DNA of 64,000 nt from Hexactinellida sp. DTS-2022 (lineage: Eukaryota; Porifera; Hexactinellida), in NCBI GenBank assembly GCA_028753945.1, contig JAPNXP010000002.1, forward strand, positions 15,445,624 through 15,509,623, given 5' to 3'. The notes under the pieces were generated by a model, which was not told the origin of the DNA, did not search any database, and saw only the letters and a list, made by a program, of their open reading frames with translations. The position numbers and the translations under genes were made by a program. Positions 31,601 through 43,400 of the stretch are shown here, in pieces; positions within the stretch are counted from its first letter, which is position 1; each line of letters starts with the position of its first letter.

Positions 31601-32898
31601 TGCGCTTAGAAAAGTTTCCTTCAAAATTACTCGCGAAACCCTGTATTAACCGGTGTCATTTGTATTTAAGACTTTTGAAGGGGCCTAAATAGTGTTCGCA
31701 CTTACTACAGTAGAACGGCTAATACGAATAAACAGTTCCACGAAATCAGGTCCCTACAATGTTATTACTCCGGTTAATACAAACACCGGATAAAGCGAAC
31801 AAATTTTCACAGTCCGTTGGTGTTCGTACTAACGCGGTTCTACTAGGTTCCTATTCCACTGTCTATACGGTCGCTATGTTCTACTGCATATCATTCCATT
31901 GTGCCTGTACGGTCGCTAGGTGCACTACGAGCTGTACCGACGGGAACAGCTGCAGCGGATGGGCAGCAAGGAGATAGCAGAGCCCATCCGCGGGAATGTT
32001 AAGGACATGTACGAAATGAAGCGACAGCAGTACAAACTGGAGCTCGAGAAGAAGGAGCAGCGACTCAAGACCAACTTCATTTCTAAGGTGAGACACACCT
32101 CTTGTTATACGTATAGTAGTTACAGTCAACTCTCTTTATAAAGAGGTGCTTGGGACCTGTAATTTCGTTGTATCCGACTTCGTTATAACGGGAGTTCACT
32201 GTATATACAGATATAGCACACAACAGATATTCACAATACAGTAAACCGTCTACATTAGACTCTGTTAGATAAGGGAAATATCGGTCAGGAGTACAAGGTT
32301 TATTCCCCTAGCCTATACAAATGCATGCAAGTGACTCCGGTTAATACGAACATATTAATACAGTCCCCTGGTGTTCCTATTAACAGTCTACAGTAAATGC
32401 CGGTTATAAGAACATTCTACTTCAAAACGGTTGCCATATACCCTATATAATTTATGTCGGTTATAAGACATTATATACAGTTCCCGACGATGTTCTTATT
32501 AACAGTATCCACAGTATAAGTACCATTTGACAACAACAACAACAACAATGACTCGGTGACTCGCGTGAAAAGCCCTGGTTATTACAAACATATATCGACG
32601 GTCCCCTAGGGTTCCTATTAACAGAGTATAATTACCATTTGACAACAACAACAACAACAACAACATGAGTACCCTGTGTGTGTAGGTAAAGCAGAAGGAG
32701 ACTGAGTTGGTGGGTGCGGAGAACAATCTCCAAGAGGAGTTCGAGAAGCTGCGTCGCATGCACGCAGAGGAGCGAAAGGAACTGGAGGAGAAGCGGCGAC
32801 AACTCGATAACGAAATGTCCGACTTCACAAAGATACGGGCTTCTTATCAGGCCACACGCGCACACTCCGAGAAACAAGCCAACAAGCCGAAGAAATGA
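28633..32898 (+). CDS. SEPT6/8/11-like: Septin, SEPT6 group
   Basis: GTP-binding filament-forming protein of the cell cortex and cytokinesis. Exons 28633-28945, 29855-30072, 30483-30626, 31168-31371, 31920-32087, 32686-32898 give 419 residues in continuous phase. N-terminal [16 protein letters not shown] is typical of the SEPT6/8/10/11/14 group. P-loop [10 protein letters not shown], switch DSVGYGDQI, G4 [40 protein letters not shown], septin-unique [14 protein letters not shown], then a coiled-coil C-terminus ([20 protein letters not shown]). The exon 2 acceptor (TATAATAG|GGTATGG) is the last of about 18 copies of a repeat carrying that acceptor. Group assignment is firm; no single vertebrate orthologue is implied. 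Confidence 0.95.
29155..29870 (+). repeat. About 38-bp tandem array ending at the septin exon 2 acceptor
   Basis: About 18 copies of a unit of the form GGGGTATTTACAAATGGC + TGTATAATACACTGTATAATA. Each contains TATAATAG|GGGTAT, nearly identical to the real junction TATAATAG|GGTATG. The unit matches the terminus of the L-type MITE lying immediately upstream (28999-29165). Confidence 0.88.
30102..30275. mobile_element. MITE family M in septin intron 2
   Basis: Third copy of the CTTATATAGAGCTCAG palindrome (see 9154-9306). Confidence 0.8.
30825..31140 (+). repeat. TTTG-rich minisatellite in septin intron 3
   Basis: Variable units of TGTTTGTATTGGTGTTTGT, (about 32 bp) and TTTATTTG; low-complexity frames here are artefacts. 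Confidence 0.8.
31421..31706. mobile_element. Family B MITE interrupted by family K MITE
   Basis: B starts CAGTAGAACCTCGTTAG at the left. After GTATTAACC a K element follows (31497-31650, CAGGCTTTCATCCAGAC to CGAAACCCTG). Then B resumes TATTAACCGGTGTCATTTG. The TATTAACC on both sides looks like a target duplication. A second K-type element is at about 58283-58497. Confidence 0.7.
32243..32388. mobile_element. MITE family A in septin intron 5
   Basis: Contains GGTCAGGAGTACAAGG, CCTAGCCTATACAAATGC and a terminal GTTCCTATTAACAGTC. Confidence 0.65.
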
Positions 32899-33124
32899 AT
32901 AGCCCTGTCTGTTGTTGTTATTTATTCACAGTTGTTTATGTTAGCTATATTAGGTATCCTATTTATGTCAATAAAGATAGAAGCTTTCAGCTGTTTACTC
33001 ACAATATAAGTAAACACAAACAAATAATTTAAGCCAAGTGTCCTGATATGAATTGCTACCTAGATACACCCATATTCCTATGCCCACATCAGTAGCTAGC
33101 TAGCTGTGTGTGTAGGGATAGCGA

Positions 33125-34573
33125 TCAGCTGAGCAGTTTCTTAATCTCCCTGTGTAACATGCAGGTTCCGTCCACGTAGCTGGCGCGGCCCTGGCCCCCG
33201 TCCTCCACCAAGAGGCCACGGAACAGCTGTTCCGAGGCGTCCCCCTGTTTGGAGAGGGAGAGGGCGAGCCGCTTGCCGGTCCAGGTCTCTAGCAGGTCGA
33301 TGCACGCGTGGAGGTGTCGCGAGGTGTTGTTGTCGAGCTGGGGGAGCGTCGAGAGGGAGGGGTCCACTTGGTGCACGCTGGACACCCCGAACACCTAAAG
33401 GGACACAAATACACACCTTTGTTATTGCGATCATAATAGAGACTTCATATAAGCGAACTTAATACAAATCCTATGTACAGTAAACTCCCGTTATAATATA
33501 ACTAATATAAACTGCTTATAACGAAATGATTTCCCCCAGAGCACTAAATGGATTAATTATTAAACGCTTATAAAGAATATCCGGATATAACGAAGTGATT
33601 TACAGGTACCAAGCACTTCGTTATAACGAGATTCTGTAAGTTCTTAAATCGTGTATGTAAGTTGCCACCATACCACTAGTTCATAATAAAACTTTCATAC
33701 TAAGCATACGAATAAGCATACCTGACTTATTAACAAGTGTATCACACTACTGTACATACCTGTGCCACGATGTTAATGTTCAGGCCGCTGCCGACCCACA
33801 GGACCAGCTGCTGTCCGTCGGTCCCCAGATATGCCCTGTGTTCCTCTATGCGCAGTAGAGAGGCGCGCACGGGGTCCGGGAGGGGGGGCAGGTCCGGGTC
33901 CAGGGGGTACACCCGCGGGTACAGCTGCAGCAGGAACTCTCTCGTAGACAGCCACTGGGGGGGGGGGGGGTATAGTATAAATAGGAGTTCGTATCTTAAT
34001 ATGCTCCCTCGTAATATGTTCATGTTATACGGAATTCATATCACTTGCATGTATTTGTATAGGCTAGGGGAATTAACCTTGTACAGTCGTGTTCCTATTA
34101 ACGAGTAAGTCGCATTTTGCACTAATTTGCTTATTTATAGGCGAACTTGCTATTAGAGCAGTGGTTCCCAACCTGGGGTCCACAGAATGACTATAGGGGT
34201 ACATGGTTGAATAAGTTGGGAATCGCTGTATTAGAGGAACGGAATTAACATAAATGCTCGCTTGGGAACTGATATAACTGTTAATATAGCAATATTGCTA
34301 TAATGAATCTCTGTACCCCTTAACGAGAGTGCTGTATCTATAAATAGAACTGAACTAACCTGGAGTCGGTAGAAGGAGTAGGCGCGTATGTCGGGGGAGT
34401 TGGGAGAGGTGTTAAGTGGCGTGACTGGCAACTTTAGGATGCAGTTGGAGTAGCAGGGGAGCAGCTTCATGGTAGCCGGCAGGATCAGCTACACACACAT
34501 GTAAACAACAACAACAACAACCGTAGTAATAAGTTATAACAACAACAACAACAACATCATTAATAGTAACAGT

Positions 34574-34608
<35 letters not shown>

Positions 34609-37600
34609 GCTACCTGTCCCTTGTTGGTCCCGGGATTGCAGTGCCTCCTGTAGGTGGCCAGAATGTGTGCCACCTGTTGTCTGAGTCTGTCACTGACGGT
34701 ATCAATAGGCTCCTCTAGGAATGCCCTCAGGTTAAGCCGAGCCAACAGCTGAGTCATGGCTTCCAGGTCAGCAGACAGGTACACCTATTGTAGGTAGGGA
34801 GTTAGGTAGGTAGTGTAGTAGTTTGTTTGTCTGTTTGTTCGTTTGTTTGTTTGTTAGTTTGTTTGTTTGTTTGTTTGTTTGTTTGTTGTTTGTTTGTTTG
34901 TTAGTTTGTCTGTCTGTCTGTTTGTTTGTTTGTTAGTTAGTTAGATAGTTAGATATTTTGTTTGTCTGTTAGTTGAGTTGTTGGTTAATTCACTTAATTG
35001 GCAAGCTAGCTAGTTTGTTAGTTTAGTCGGATAAAGCAGTTAGTTATTTGTTGTTGTTGTTGTTTACTTACATCCTCGAAGTGTGAGCTGGTGCAGAGGG
35101 CCAGGTTGTGCAGCCTCAGTCTTCTCTCTCCCTTAAAGTTCGTATACAGCAGAGCTACCTAAGGAACCAAGGGATTATACGCTCCTTTTGAGTAGGATTA
35201 TTGGAAAGTTTTATTAGGAGCGTGAAAATTTGGAATCTTCTCCTATACCGCAACATTAATTTGTGATTAGGCGTATGTACATTGTATCAGACCAGGATTA
35301 GGAGTGTATTTACAAATGCCTGTATAATACACTGATTAGGAGCGTATTTACAAACGGCTGTATAATACCCTGACTACCACACAGGACATAGGAACGTACC
35401 TGTATGTAAGCTAGGGAGTTCTCCTTGAGTCTCTCCTCGTGACGTAGCACGACCGCTACGCTCTTATTGGCGTCGCAGGCTGCCAGCTGTATTTCTGTCC
35501 CTGAGAGCCTAACTGCCCCCTGGTACTGGTCGGGGGCGAGCCCCGGACTGGTGCGCACCCGCATGACCGCGTCGAAACCGGTCTCGGTGCCGAAGGTCTC
35601 CTGCAGATCCGAGAGGAGTCGCGAGTAGCAAGCTGGCTTTGAGGCTATATATAGATTGTAACACCTATAGTTCCAGTTAGGGCTCCTATTAGTATACACT
35701 TATTCCTGATATTGCTAGTATAGGAAACTCTCGTTATAACGAAGTCGCTGTATGATACACTAATATAAACCATGGATATGCTATTACAAATTATACTGTG
35801 GTATTTGAGGCGCTCTAGTAGATTGAGACGCTACTATAAATGTGATTTCCTATCATTTTACGAGATAATTTATCGTAGTTAGTCGCAAATTTAAGATAAC
35901 TAATAAATTTTACATTAAATTAACTGAATTCTCGAAATGGAAAATTGTTTACTACGCCTCAAAATACCACAGTATAATTTGTAATAGCATATCCCCCACT
36001 ATAGGGGGTCCTATAAGAACTCCGGTCCCACTATAGATGTAGTTATAAGGGTTACCCGAGAAGTTGTAATGGTAGTGCAGCTGTCCCCCTGTGTAGTGAC
36101 AGAGCTGTCCCAGGGTGAACACGTCCGTGTAGGCAGAGGGGAGCAGGAACAGGTCCACACTGACCCCTGCTCTCTGGCAGTCAGCTGAGAGCCTATCGTA
36201 GAACGGAGTCTGCGGCTTGAAGAAGTTATCCGTGCGTCGCTTTATCTGCCCCGGACCAGGGATCTCCGGGATGTCTGCCTGGAACACGATGAGCTTACCT
36301 GGTACGGGATTAGTGTAAGGTATGTGGCTATTCAACAGGTACCATGGGTATTAGGATATTGTAAGATACAGTAGAACCTCGGTAATACGAACACGGTTAA
36401 TTGGAAATTCTGGTTTTAATACGAACACTATTTCAGTCCCCTTCAAAGCATTTTCAATACAATGACACCGGTTAATACGGATTTCAGATAAAGCGAACGC
36501 CTTTTGACGGTCCCCTGGTGTTCTACTGTATATTGCAGTATAACAGGTACCATGGACACTCACCGACTCTCCGTGACTCGCTGAGCAGAGAGAGGCCTGC
36601 CCTCACGCCGGTCCCCAGACAGCCGGCCCCCCGTCTCTGCGGGAACAGCGAGGGGAGCATCTGCAACACGCCCCGTATGCCGGTTGCGGCCTGTGCAACC
36701 GGCACCAGGATCCCGGCGGGCTCCGGCAGGAAGGGGTCGCTGGGGTCTGTGATGACGTAGACCAGGGGCAGGGGGGCCGACAGGTTGAAGAAGTAGGCCT
36801 GAGTGTCGTAGAGCACCAGACCCACCTCCATGGGACACCGGCCCGTCTCGTCTCGGGGGAGCGTCTCCAGCAGCTCTAGGGGGAGGGGTACAGTATATAG
36901 TCTGTTGGTGGTGTTGTTGTTGTTGTTGTTGTTACACGAATGTTTTATAAGAATACTATTGTTGTTGTTGTTAGAGAATAGGATTAATCTCTGTTGATGG
37001 ACACGATTTGTTTTAGTAACAACAGTAGACTCGTTAATAGGAATACGGATAAGGGAATATCGGTTAAGGAGTACAAGGTTTAATTCCCCTAGCCTATACA
37101 ATGCATGCAAGTGACTCCGGTTAATACGAACATATTCCTAATACGGGAGTGTCCTGTAGGTACCAGTTAACAGGTGTCAGAATCGACACACACGTACCCC
37201 CGAGGTGCGAAGACAGGAATCCCTCCAGACCCGTGTTGAAGCTGCGCGTGGAGATGTCAACAACAACAACAACAGCCGGGGGGCCCCCCTCCCGCTGGTG
37301 TCGCATGTAGTCCTTGGTGACCCTCAGTTCGTAGCTGCCCACGCTAAGCTCAGGGCGCTCCGAGGCGTCCTAGATACACACACGGTGCAATGGAATGATA
37401 TACCGTACTGTCTAACTACCCTACTGACTAATGATAGAATCCTGAATTAGATGTACAGTAGAACCTCGTTAGTAGGAACACCAGGGGACCGTAATAATGT
37501 TTCACCTTATCCGGATTCGTATTAACCAATATCATTTGTACAGTGGATGCCGGTTATAAGAACATCGTCGGGAACTGCATATAATGTTCTTATAACCGAC

Positions 37601-40051
37601 ATAAATTATATAGGGTATATGGCAACCGTTTTCCAGTATAATGTTCTTATATCCGGCATCTATTGTATTGAAAAGGTTTTGAAGGGGACTGAAATAGTGT
37701 TCCTACTAACGAAGTTCTACTGTATATCTAGGTGCCCATAATTCCCCTATATGAACCCTGTACGTATATGATACCCCCACCCCTAAGGTATAAGGTATAA
37801 GTTATCCCTAAGGTATACACCCCTATAAGAACGCTATATGTATATGATACCCCTGGCCCTATGTCCCCTAAGGAACAGGTCTCACCATATATAACCCATT
37901 GGTTACATACTATCCCTAAGGTATACACCCCTATATGATACCCCTGGCCCTATGTCCCCTAAGGAACAGGTCTCACCATATATAACCCATTGGTTACATA
38001 CTATCCCTAAGGTATACACCCCTATATGATACCCCTGGCCCTATGTACCCCTGGCCTATGGTCCCTAAGTCCCTAGTCTCACCATCCGCTTCCCGAGGGC
38101 GTCGCAGTACTGGAAGTACGCGGGCGGGACCTCGTTGGTGACGTCACAGAATATGCAGGTGTAGGAGGCCCCGCCCCCCGAGAAGCTGTTGAAGGGATTC
38201 ATGTAGGCCTTGCAGCGCTTGCACCTGATTGGTCCCTCCGGCCCGTGGTCAACCAGTGGCAGCTATAAATAGAGCAACGTAGCTAGTTACAAAGCAATAA
38301 TGTTTCGTGGCTACATTTACACTAAAATTCTGAAAATCCAGAAAATAATATTTAGGTGAAACTAATGTTCTCAGCGACACTAAACATACCGAAATTCCCT
38401 AAATTAATGTAACAAATGCCATTTTATTGACGGCGCTTATTATATTAACTACGTTAGCTATAGAGCATTCCTATGTACCTGCTGGTTGTCGGGGTCGGTG
38501 GCGAGGGGCTGTATGATTAGTCCGGCGACCAGTTTGGACTCCCGAACCATCTCGGCTGAGGCCGGGAGGGTGTAGAGGGAGCTCCTTATGAACCGCGGGG
38601 AGGCACTGCCCGTGTCCCTAATGGGACAGGAGACCAGGGCCCCGGGGGGCGGCACGCGGGACCCCGTGAGGTACTCGTTTGAGACCCAGCGCTCCCTCTC
38701 CACTGCCAGGACCTCTACCTAGAGACAGCTCACATGCCATTCTACCGGGGGGTTGCTAGGTAACTAACCACGCTGGGAATGGAGTCCGGTGTTACCCGCG
38801 GCTGCGAAGTGACGGGTGCAAATTGTGGGGGCTGGGGGGTAGAAGGGGGCTGGTTAAACCCCATTGGTTGGGTAGGGGGGTGGTTAAAACCCATAGGTTG
38901 GTTAGGGGGCAAATTGAGATCCATTGGTTGGTTTGTAGGAGGCTGATTAAAACCCATTGGTTGGCTAGTAGGGGGCAAATTCAATCCCATTTGCATTTGT
39001 TGATAAGTAAGGGGCAAATTAATTCCCGTTGGTTGGCTAGTAGGGGGCAAATTCATTCCCGTTGGTTGGCTAGTAGGGGGCAAATTCATTCCCATTGGTT
39101 GGCTAGTAGGGGGCAAATTCAATCCCATTTGCATTTGTTGATAAGTAAGGGGCAAATTCATTCCCATTGGTTGGCTAGTAGGGGGCAAATTCATTCCCGT
39201 TGGTTGGCTAGTAGGGGGCAAATTCATTCCCATTGGTTGGCTAGTAGGGGGCAAATTCATTCCCATTGGTTGGCTAGTAGGGGGCAAATTCATTCCCATT
39301 GGTTGGTTTGTAGGGGGCAAATTCATTCCCATTGGTTGGCTAGTAGGGGGAAAATTTAGTCCCGTTGGTTGGGTAGAAGGCTGATTAAAACCAATTGGTT
39401 GGTTAGTAGAAGGGATGTTGATAGGCTGGTTAGTTTGGTTGGCTATCGGTTGGCTAGAGGGCATACTGAACTGGTCAGGAGGGAGAGAAGGGACTCCTGT
39501 TGTGAGGGAGACAGGAACCTGGCTGAACTGGTTGGGGACTGGAGTTTGCTGGTTGGGGACATGAGCACGGATTCCTATTCTGGGTGCGCTAGAGGGGAGG
39601 GGCGGATTGAGGGGCGGGAAGAGGGCGTCGGGGGGCGAGGGGGCCTGGAGAGGGGACAGGGTCCGGTAGAGGGGCTGGTTCTGACTGGCTGACTGGGATA
39701 TAGTTAGACCTATCAGCTGAGAGGAGATAGGTTGCGATGGGTGCTTTGGTGTCAGCTGAGGGGTGAGGCTCTGGGAGGGCAGGAGGGCGGGAGGGAACTT
39801 GGGGGGCAGGGTGGGGGTGTAGGTGCCCCCCTGGGGGGGACCGGGTCTGTTGAAGTGGGACTGTGGTTGCATTTGTGGGTACCCCTGCATTCCTGGTGTT
39901 GCTATGGCAGCAGGATGAGGTATGCCCGGGCTATCTAGAAAGGAACTGTAAATAAATATACGCCTTATAATAGTGGCACCAACTCACCAAGTGGTATATT
40001 GGCGTTGAAATGTGTCCCCTGTTGCGACATGAAGTGAGTGTTTGTGTTCAT
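33125..40051 (-). CDS. SEC24: SEC24 (SEC24C/D-type), COPII cargo adaptor
   Basis: Inner-coat subunit that selects cargo at ER exit sites with SEC23. Thirteen exons (transcript order): 40051-39988, 39934-38769, 38718-38479, 38262-38083, 37369-37198, 36875-36564, 36298-36056, 35632-35400, 35158-35072, 34784-34614, 34488-34360, 33954-33760, 33394-33125; 1153 residues, phases consistent throughout. Proline-rich disordered N-terminus with 11-residue repeats (NLPPTSQPMGM). Zinc finger IRCKRCKAYMNPF...YTCIFCDVTNEVPP, trunk (SVGSYEL, GLVLYDTQAYFFNL, LFPQRRGAGC), VDLFLLPSAY, FDAVMRVRTSPG, beta-sandwich and helical domains, gelsolin domain with LGTDGQQLVLWVG and terminal SYVDGTCMLHREIKKLLS. Closest to vertebrate SEC24C/D. 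Intron 4 contains repeats that copy the exon 4 donor. Confidence 0.95.
33476..33640. mobile_element. MITE family C (GTTATAACGAA words)
   Basis: CAGTAAACTCCCGTTATAA at the start and CACTTCGTTATAACGAG at the end, with internal CTTATAACGAAATG and CGGATATAACGAAG. Other copies: 32123-32205 (short), 42800-42954, 60271-60425, 61260-61409. Confidence 0.75.
34800..34960. repeat. TTTG microsatellite in SEC24 intron
   Basis: (TTTG)n with TTAG and TCTG interruptions. Confidence 0.85.
37453..37725. mobile_element. Family B MITE with a family E MITE inserted at TA
   Basis: B begins CAGTAGAACCTCGTTAG; within ATTTG|TA a complete E element (CAGTGGATGCCGG to GGCATCTATTG, 37541-37666) is inserted. B then resumes TA|TTGAAAAGGTTTTG and ends AAGTTCTACTG. 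Removing E and one TA restores B. Confidence 0.85.
37760..38090 (-). repeat. About 90-bp repeat carrying the SEC24 exon 4 donor
   Basis: Two full units plus a partial one, with CCCCTAAGGAACAGGTCTCACCAT. On the coding strand each has ATG|GTGAGAC, the same as the genuine donor at 38083/38082. Confidence 0.8.
38935..39365 (-). repeat. 33-bp in-frame repeat in the SEC24 N-terminus
   Basis: About a dozen units encoding NLPPTSQPMGM with variants (NLPLTYQQMQMGL). Includes two larger blocks repeated together. Confidence 0.92.
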
Positions 40052-40163
40052 TTAGTGGCTCTACTGAACTAGAAAGCTATTCTGTTATATACTAGCTATG
40101 TGACGTCATTATACAAACGTATTATTCTACCTGGATTTAATTAGACTGTTTGTTGTTGTTTAC

Positions 40164-40322
40164 TACAGTAGATTTTCGTTTATAGGAACACGGATAAGGG
40201 AATATCGGTTAAGGAGTACAAGGCTAATTCCCCTAGCCTATACAAATGCATGCAATTGACTCCGGTTAGTACGAACATATTAAGACGGTCCCCTGGTGTT
40301 CCTATTAACAGAGTCTACTGTA
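40164..40322. mobile_element. Complete MITE family A
   Basis: TA-flanked, CAGTAGATTTTCGTTTATAGG to CCTATTAACAGAGTCTACTG. Internal words: GGTTAAGGAGTACAAGG, CCTAGCCTATACAAATGC, GGTTAGTACGAACAT. Further copies at 1863-2037, 5837-5950, 12003-12250, 13459-13612, 32243-32388, 34004-34107 and 37020-37150. Confidence 0.8.
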
Positions 40323-40473
40323 GTTGTAATTGTGATTGAACTAGTGTTGTTTATTCACACGTTTAGATATTATTATGCATATATATATATAAACTAATAC
40401 AAACAATATGGCACAACAAACAGTATATAAAGATAGGTGTTAAAGAAATGGCGGGTGTTTAACCAGTCAGGTG

Positions 40474-43400
40474 TCAGAGGAGAGGGACAGCAGCTGTAGT
40501 TCTCTGGTCATCTATCCTGTGAGACTGGGCCTATACACACCGTATGTATAAATACAGGACAGAGTACATAGGGCAGTTAATACAGTTGAAACCGGATATT
40601 TTTAACAATCGGATATTTTTAACACATTTTCTTGTAAATAATTAATTATTGTTGTTGTTATAAAATCGGGAATTTTTAACAATCGGATATTTTTAACAAA
40701 TTTTCGTGTAAAGAATGTGTTAAAAATATCCGGTTTCAACTGTATACAGTAGTTACTGAGCTCCTATAGCATTCGATGCTCGTATAGGAGCCACTGTCGT
40801 TCCCATAAGAGCATCTATTCTGCTCTAATTCTCACAACTTGACTGTATTTATACTTTTCGTGCTACTGTTGCAGGTGTTGTTATCTTTATCAGACAGAAT
40901 AGCAGAAGTTTGTATGCAGGTGTTATTCTCTGTATAGTCTAGTATAGTTCCACTTATGTGAACACCTGTGACATACTCAGAGTGTATGTGTTGTAGGCGA
41001 ATTTGAGTTTCAGGCGAGATTGAGACTCAATCTCGCCTGAAACTCAATTTCGCCTGCCACATATACAATTTACAACAGGGATTAGTTTTTTAATTTTTAC
41101 ACTCTAAAACCCGGACAAACAAACAAACAAACAACAATCGAGTTTTAATAAATAGATTATTAAAACTTCGTTTACAACGGAATGGATATAACGAAATTCC
41201 GCTTATAACGAAGTCATGTATTACGCGAGTTGACTGTAATTAATGGGTGGCATTAAAGCCCTGTCCCATAGAGAGTATACCTGTAATATTAAGTTGAAGA
41301 AGTCTTCTGTCTGTTCGTACTCGATAAAGTGTCGCGTCCCAAGTGGCTGAAAAGTGGCAGCGCTCCTCTGTTCCTCCAGAGAGTGGATCTGACACCTAGC
41401 GACACAATAAAGTGTCCCAATCTGCTACTTTACAATTAGTGTCCCAATCTGCCACTACAACTAACCTGTCTATGAATGTGGCCAGTTTCCGTCTCTCCCC
41501 CACGAGGCTGTCAGCTTCCTAAACACAACAATAACAACAGCCTACTCCACATTCCAATCTCACCTTATCGTCTCTGAGGGGGGCTCGCTGCTCCTCTATC
41601 CTATGTTCCTGTGTGTCCCCGATTAGCGACAGCATGGTGTCCACGCTCCGCGAGTGGCTCATCACCTTGCCGCGGGGGGGGAGGGGGGGCGACAGGGGGG
41701 CAAATGCGCACCTCTGCTCCTCCAATCGGTTCCCCTGAGAGGAACAGAGTCTCTCCAACAGGAACAGGTCCAGACGGTCTTGTTGCGCCCCCTCAGGGGT
41801 CAGCTCGTCCCCCTGCTGCTCCACCAACACCTCTACACACACAATTGGAACTAACATGGGAACTAACATAGGAACTAACATAGGAACTAACATTGGAACT
41901 AACATAGGTGTGATCTAGAAACTTTGGTGTACTGCCCTATTTCAATACCAACTTAGCTAAATTCATTAGCGATAACTATGTGATAACAGTCTATAGAATC
42001 GATTTATGAAAACTCGAGTAATTAATTTAACTAGCGCTATGGTGGTCTGTATATAAGATAACTAACTAACTAAATAGGCAGGTACCTTGTATGTCGGCAT
42101 GGTCCCCATTGGGCAGGTCTGCGGTCACGGGTCCCGTGCACCCCTCGAGGGGTAGCATCTCCTCCGTCTCCGGGTCCTGTCCGCTGTCCTTGCGGCGCCC
42201 CGTGTGTCGCTCCAGTGCGGACACATTGTGTCGCGCGGTCTCCACGGCAGCGGAGTCCCCCAGCTCAGTGGCGACCGAGAGGTGCAAGCGGGAGTAGCGG
42301 AGGGCCTCTCGGTGCCGGCGCAGACAGGAACAGCTGTTGCTCAGGGCCCAGTAGGCACGCATACTCCCCGCCTATTCACAGCTGATTGATTAGACAATGC
42401 ACACACACACACAGACCGATGTCCATTTATCCCTAGTTTTTGTCTATATATCCTAAAGTGTCTATATATCCAGGGCTTTGTCCATTTATCCTCCAAAAGT
42501 GTCCATTTATCCTGGGACTTTTGGACACTTTGGAGGATAAAAGGACATCGGCATGGACCCACACACACACACACAAATGTACTTATAATAAGAACCAACT
42601 CAACTTAAGTTAACTTAATATAATCCCTATATAAGTTGCTTGATACTGTCACTGTCTGTCAGGTTATTTTACTTACAAGTAACCAAGCAAATATTGTGTT
42701 CATAATAGAGACTTCATAATAAGAACTGCTTAATACAAACCCTATGTAAGTTGTTAATTGGGACCGTAGGGCTTGTTCATAATAAGCAGACGTGACTCTA
42801 CAGTGAAATCCCGTTATAATGAAGTCGGATATAACGAAATGGAGATTTTCCCCCAGACTAAATGCAGTAATTATTACCCGCTTATAACGAATATCCTGAT
42901 ATAACGACTGTATTTACAGGTCCCAAGCACTTCGCTATAACGAGAGTTCCCTGTATCTACATTATACTCTGTAACAGGTTGGTTGAGTGACTAGTTCCCT
43001 GTATACATATTACATAGAGTGTGTCACCTTGTTCCTGAGCCTGGTGGCTATCTCCAGGTGTCGCTGTTGGTACTCAGTGGCGGTCCCATACTCCCTCAGG
43101 AGGGTGTAGCTGTTCCCTATCGAGTAGCAGAGCTGTCCCTCCGAGGAGAGGTCCCCCCGCCCCCTGGCCACCAACAGGCCCTCTTTGTAGTGCCCTATCG
43201 CTCTGTTTATGTCTCCCATGTACACATACCTACACAGTACACACACCTGTCATACTAAAGATACTGGTGAGAGTATGCAATGGATAATGATAGGAGTACA
43301 GTCTGTTCTCTCTAATGGTACACTTATTTACTTGTCCAAATCAACTATTTATATATATCTGTAATAGTCCATGTTTTATAATAGTCCACTTTGGCCCAAT

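Noticed and set aside
38823-39359. Plus-strand W/H/S-rich repeat frame
   Set aside because: Antisense of the SEC24 NLPPTSQPMGM repeat, which fits gene structure and phase.
41840-41905. GGAACTAACATA repeat as another splice-site-copying array
   Set aside because: The unit does not include the nearby GPSM acceptor (GTGTGTGTAG|AGGTG); simple intronic minisatellite.
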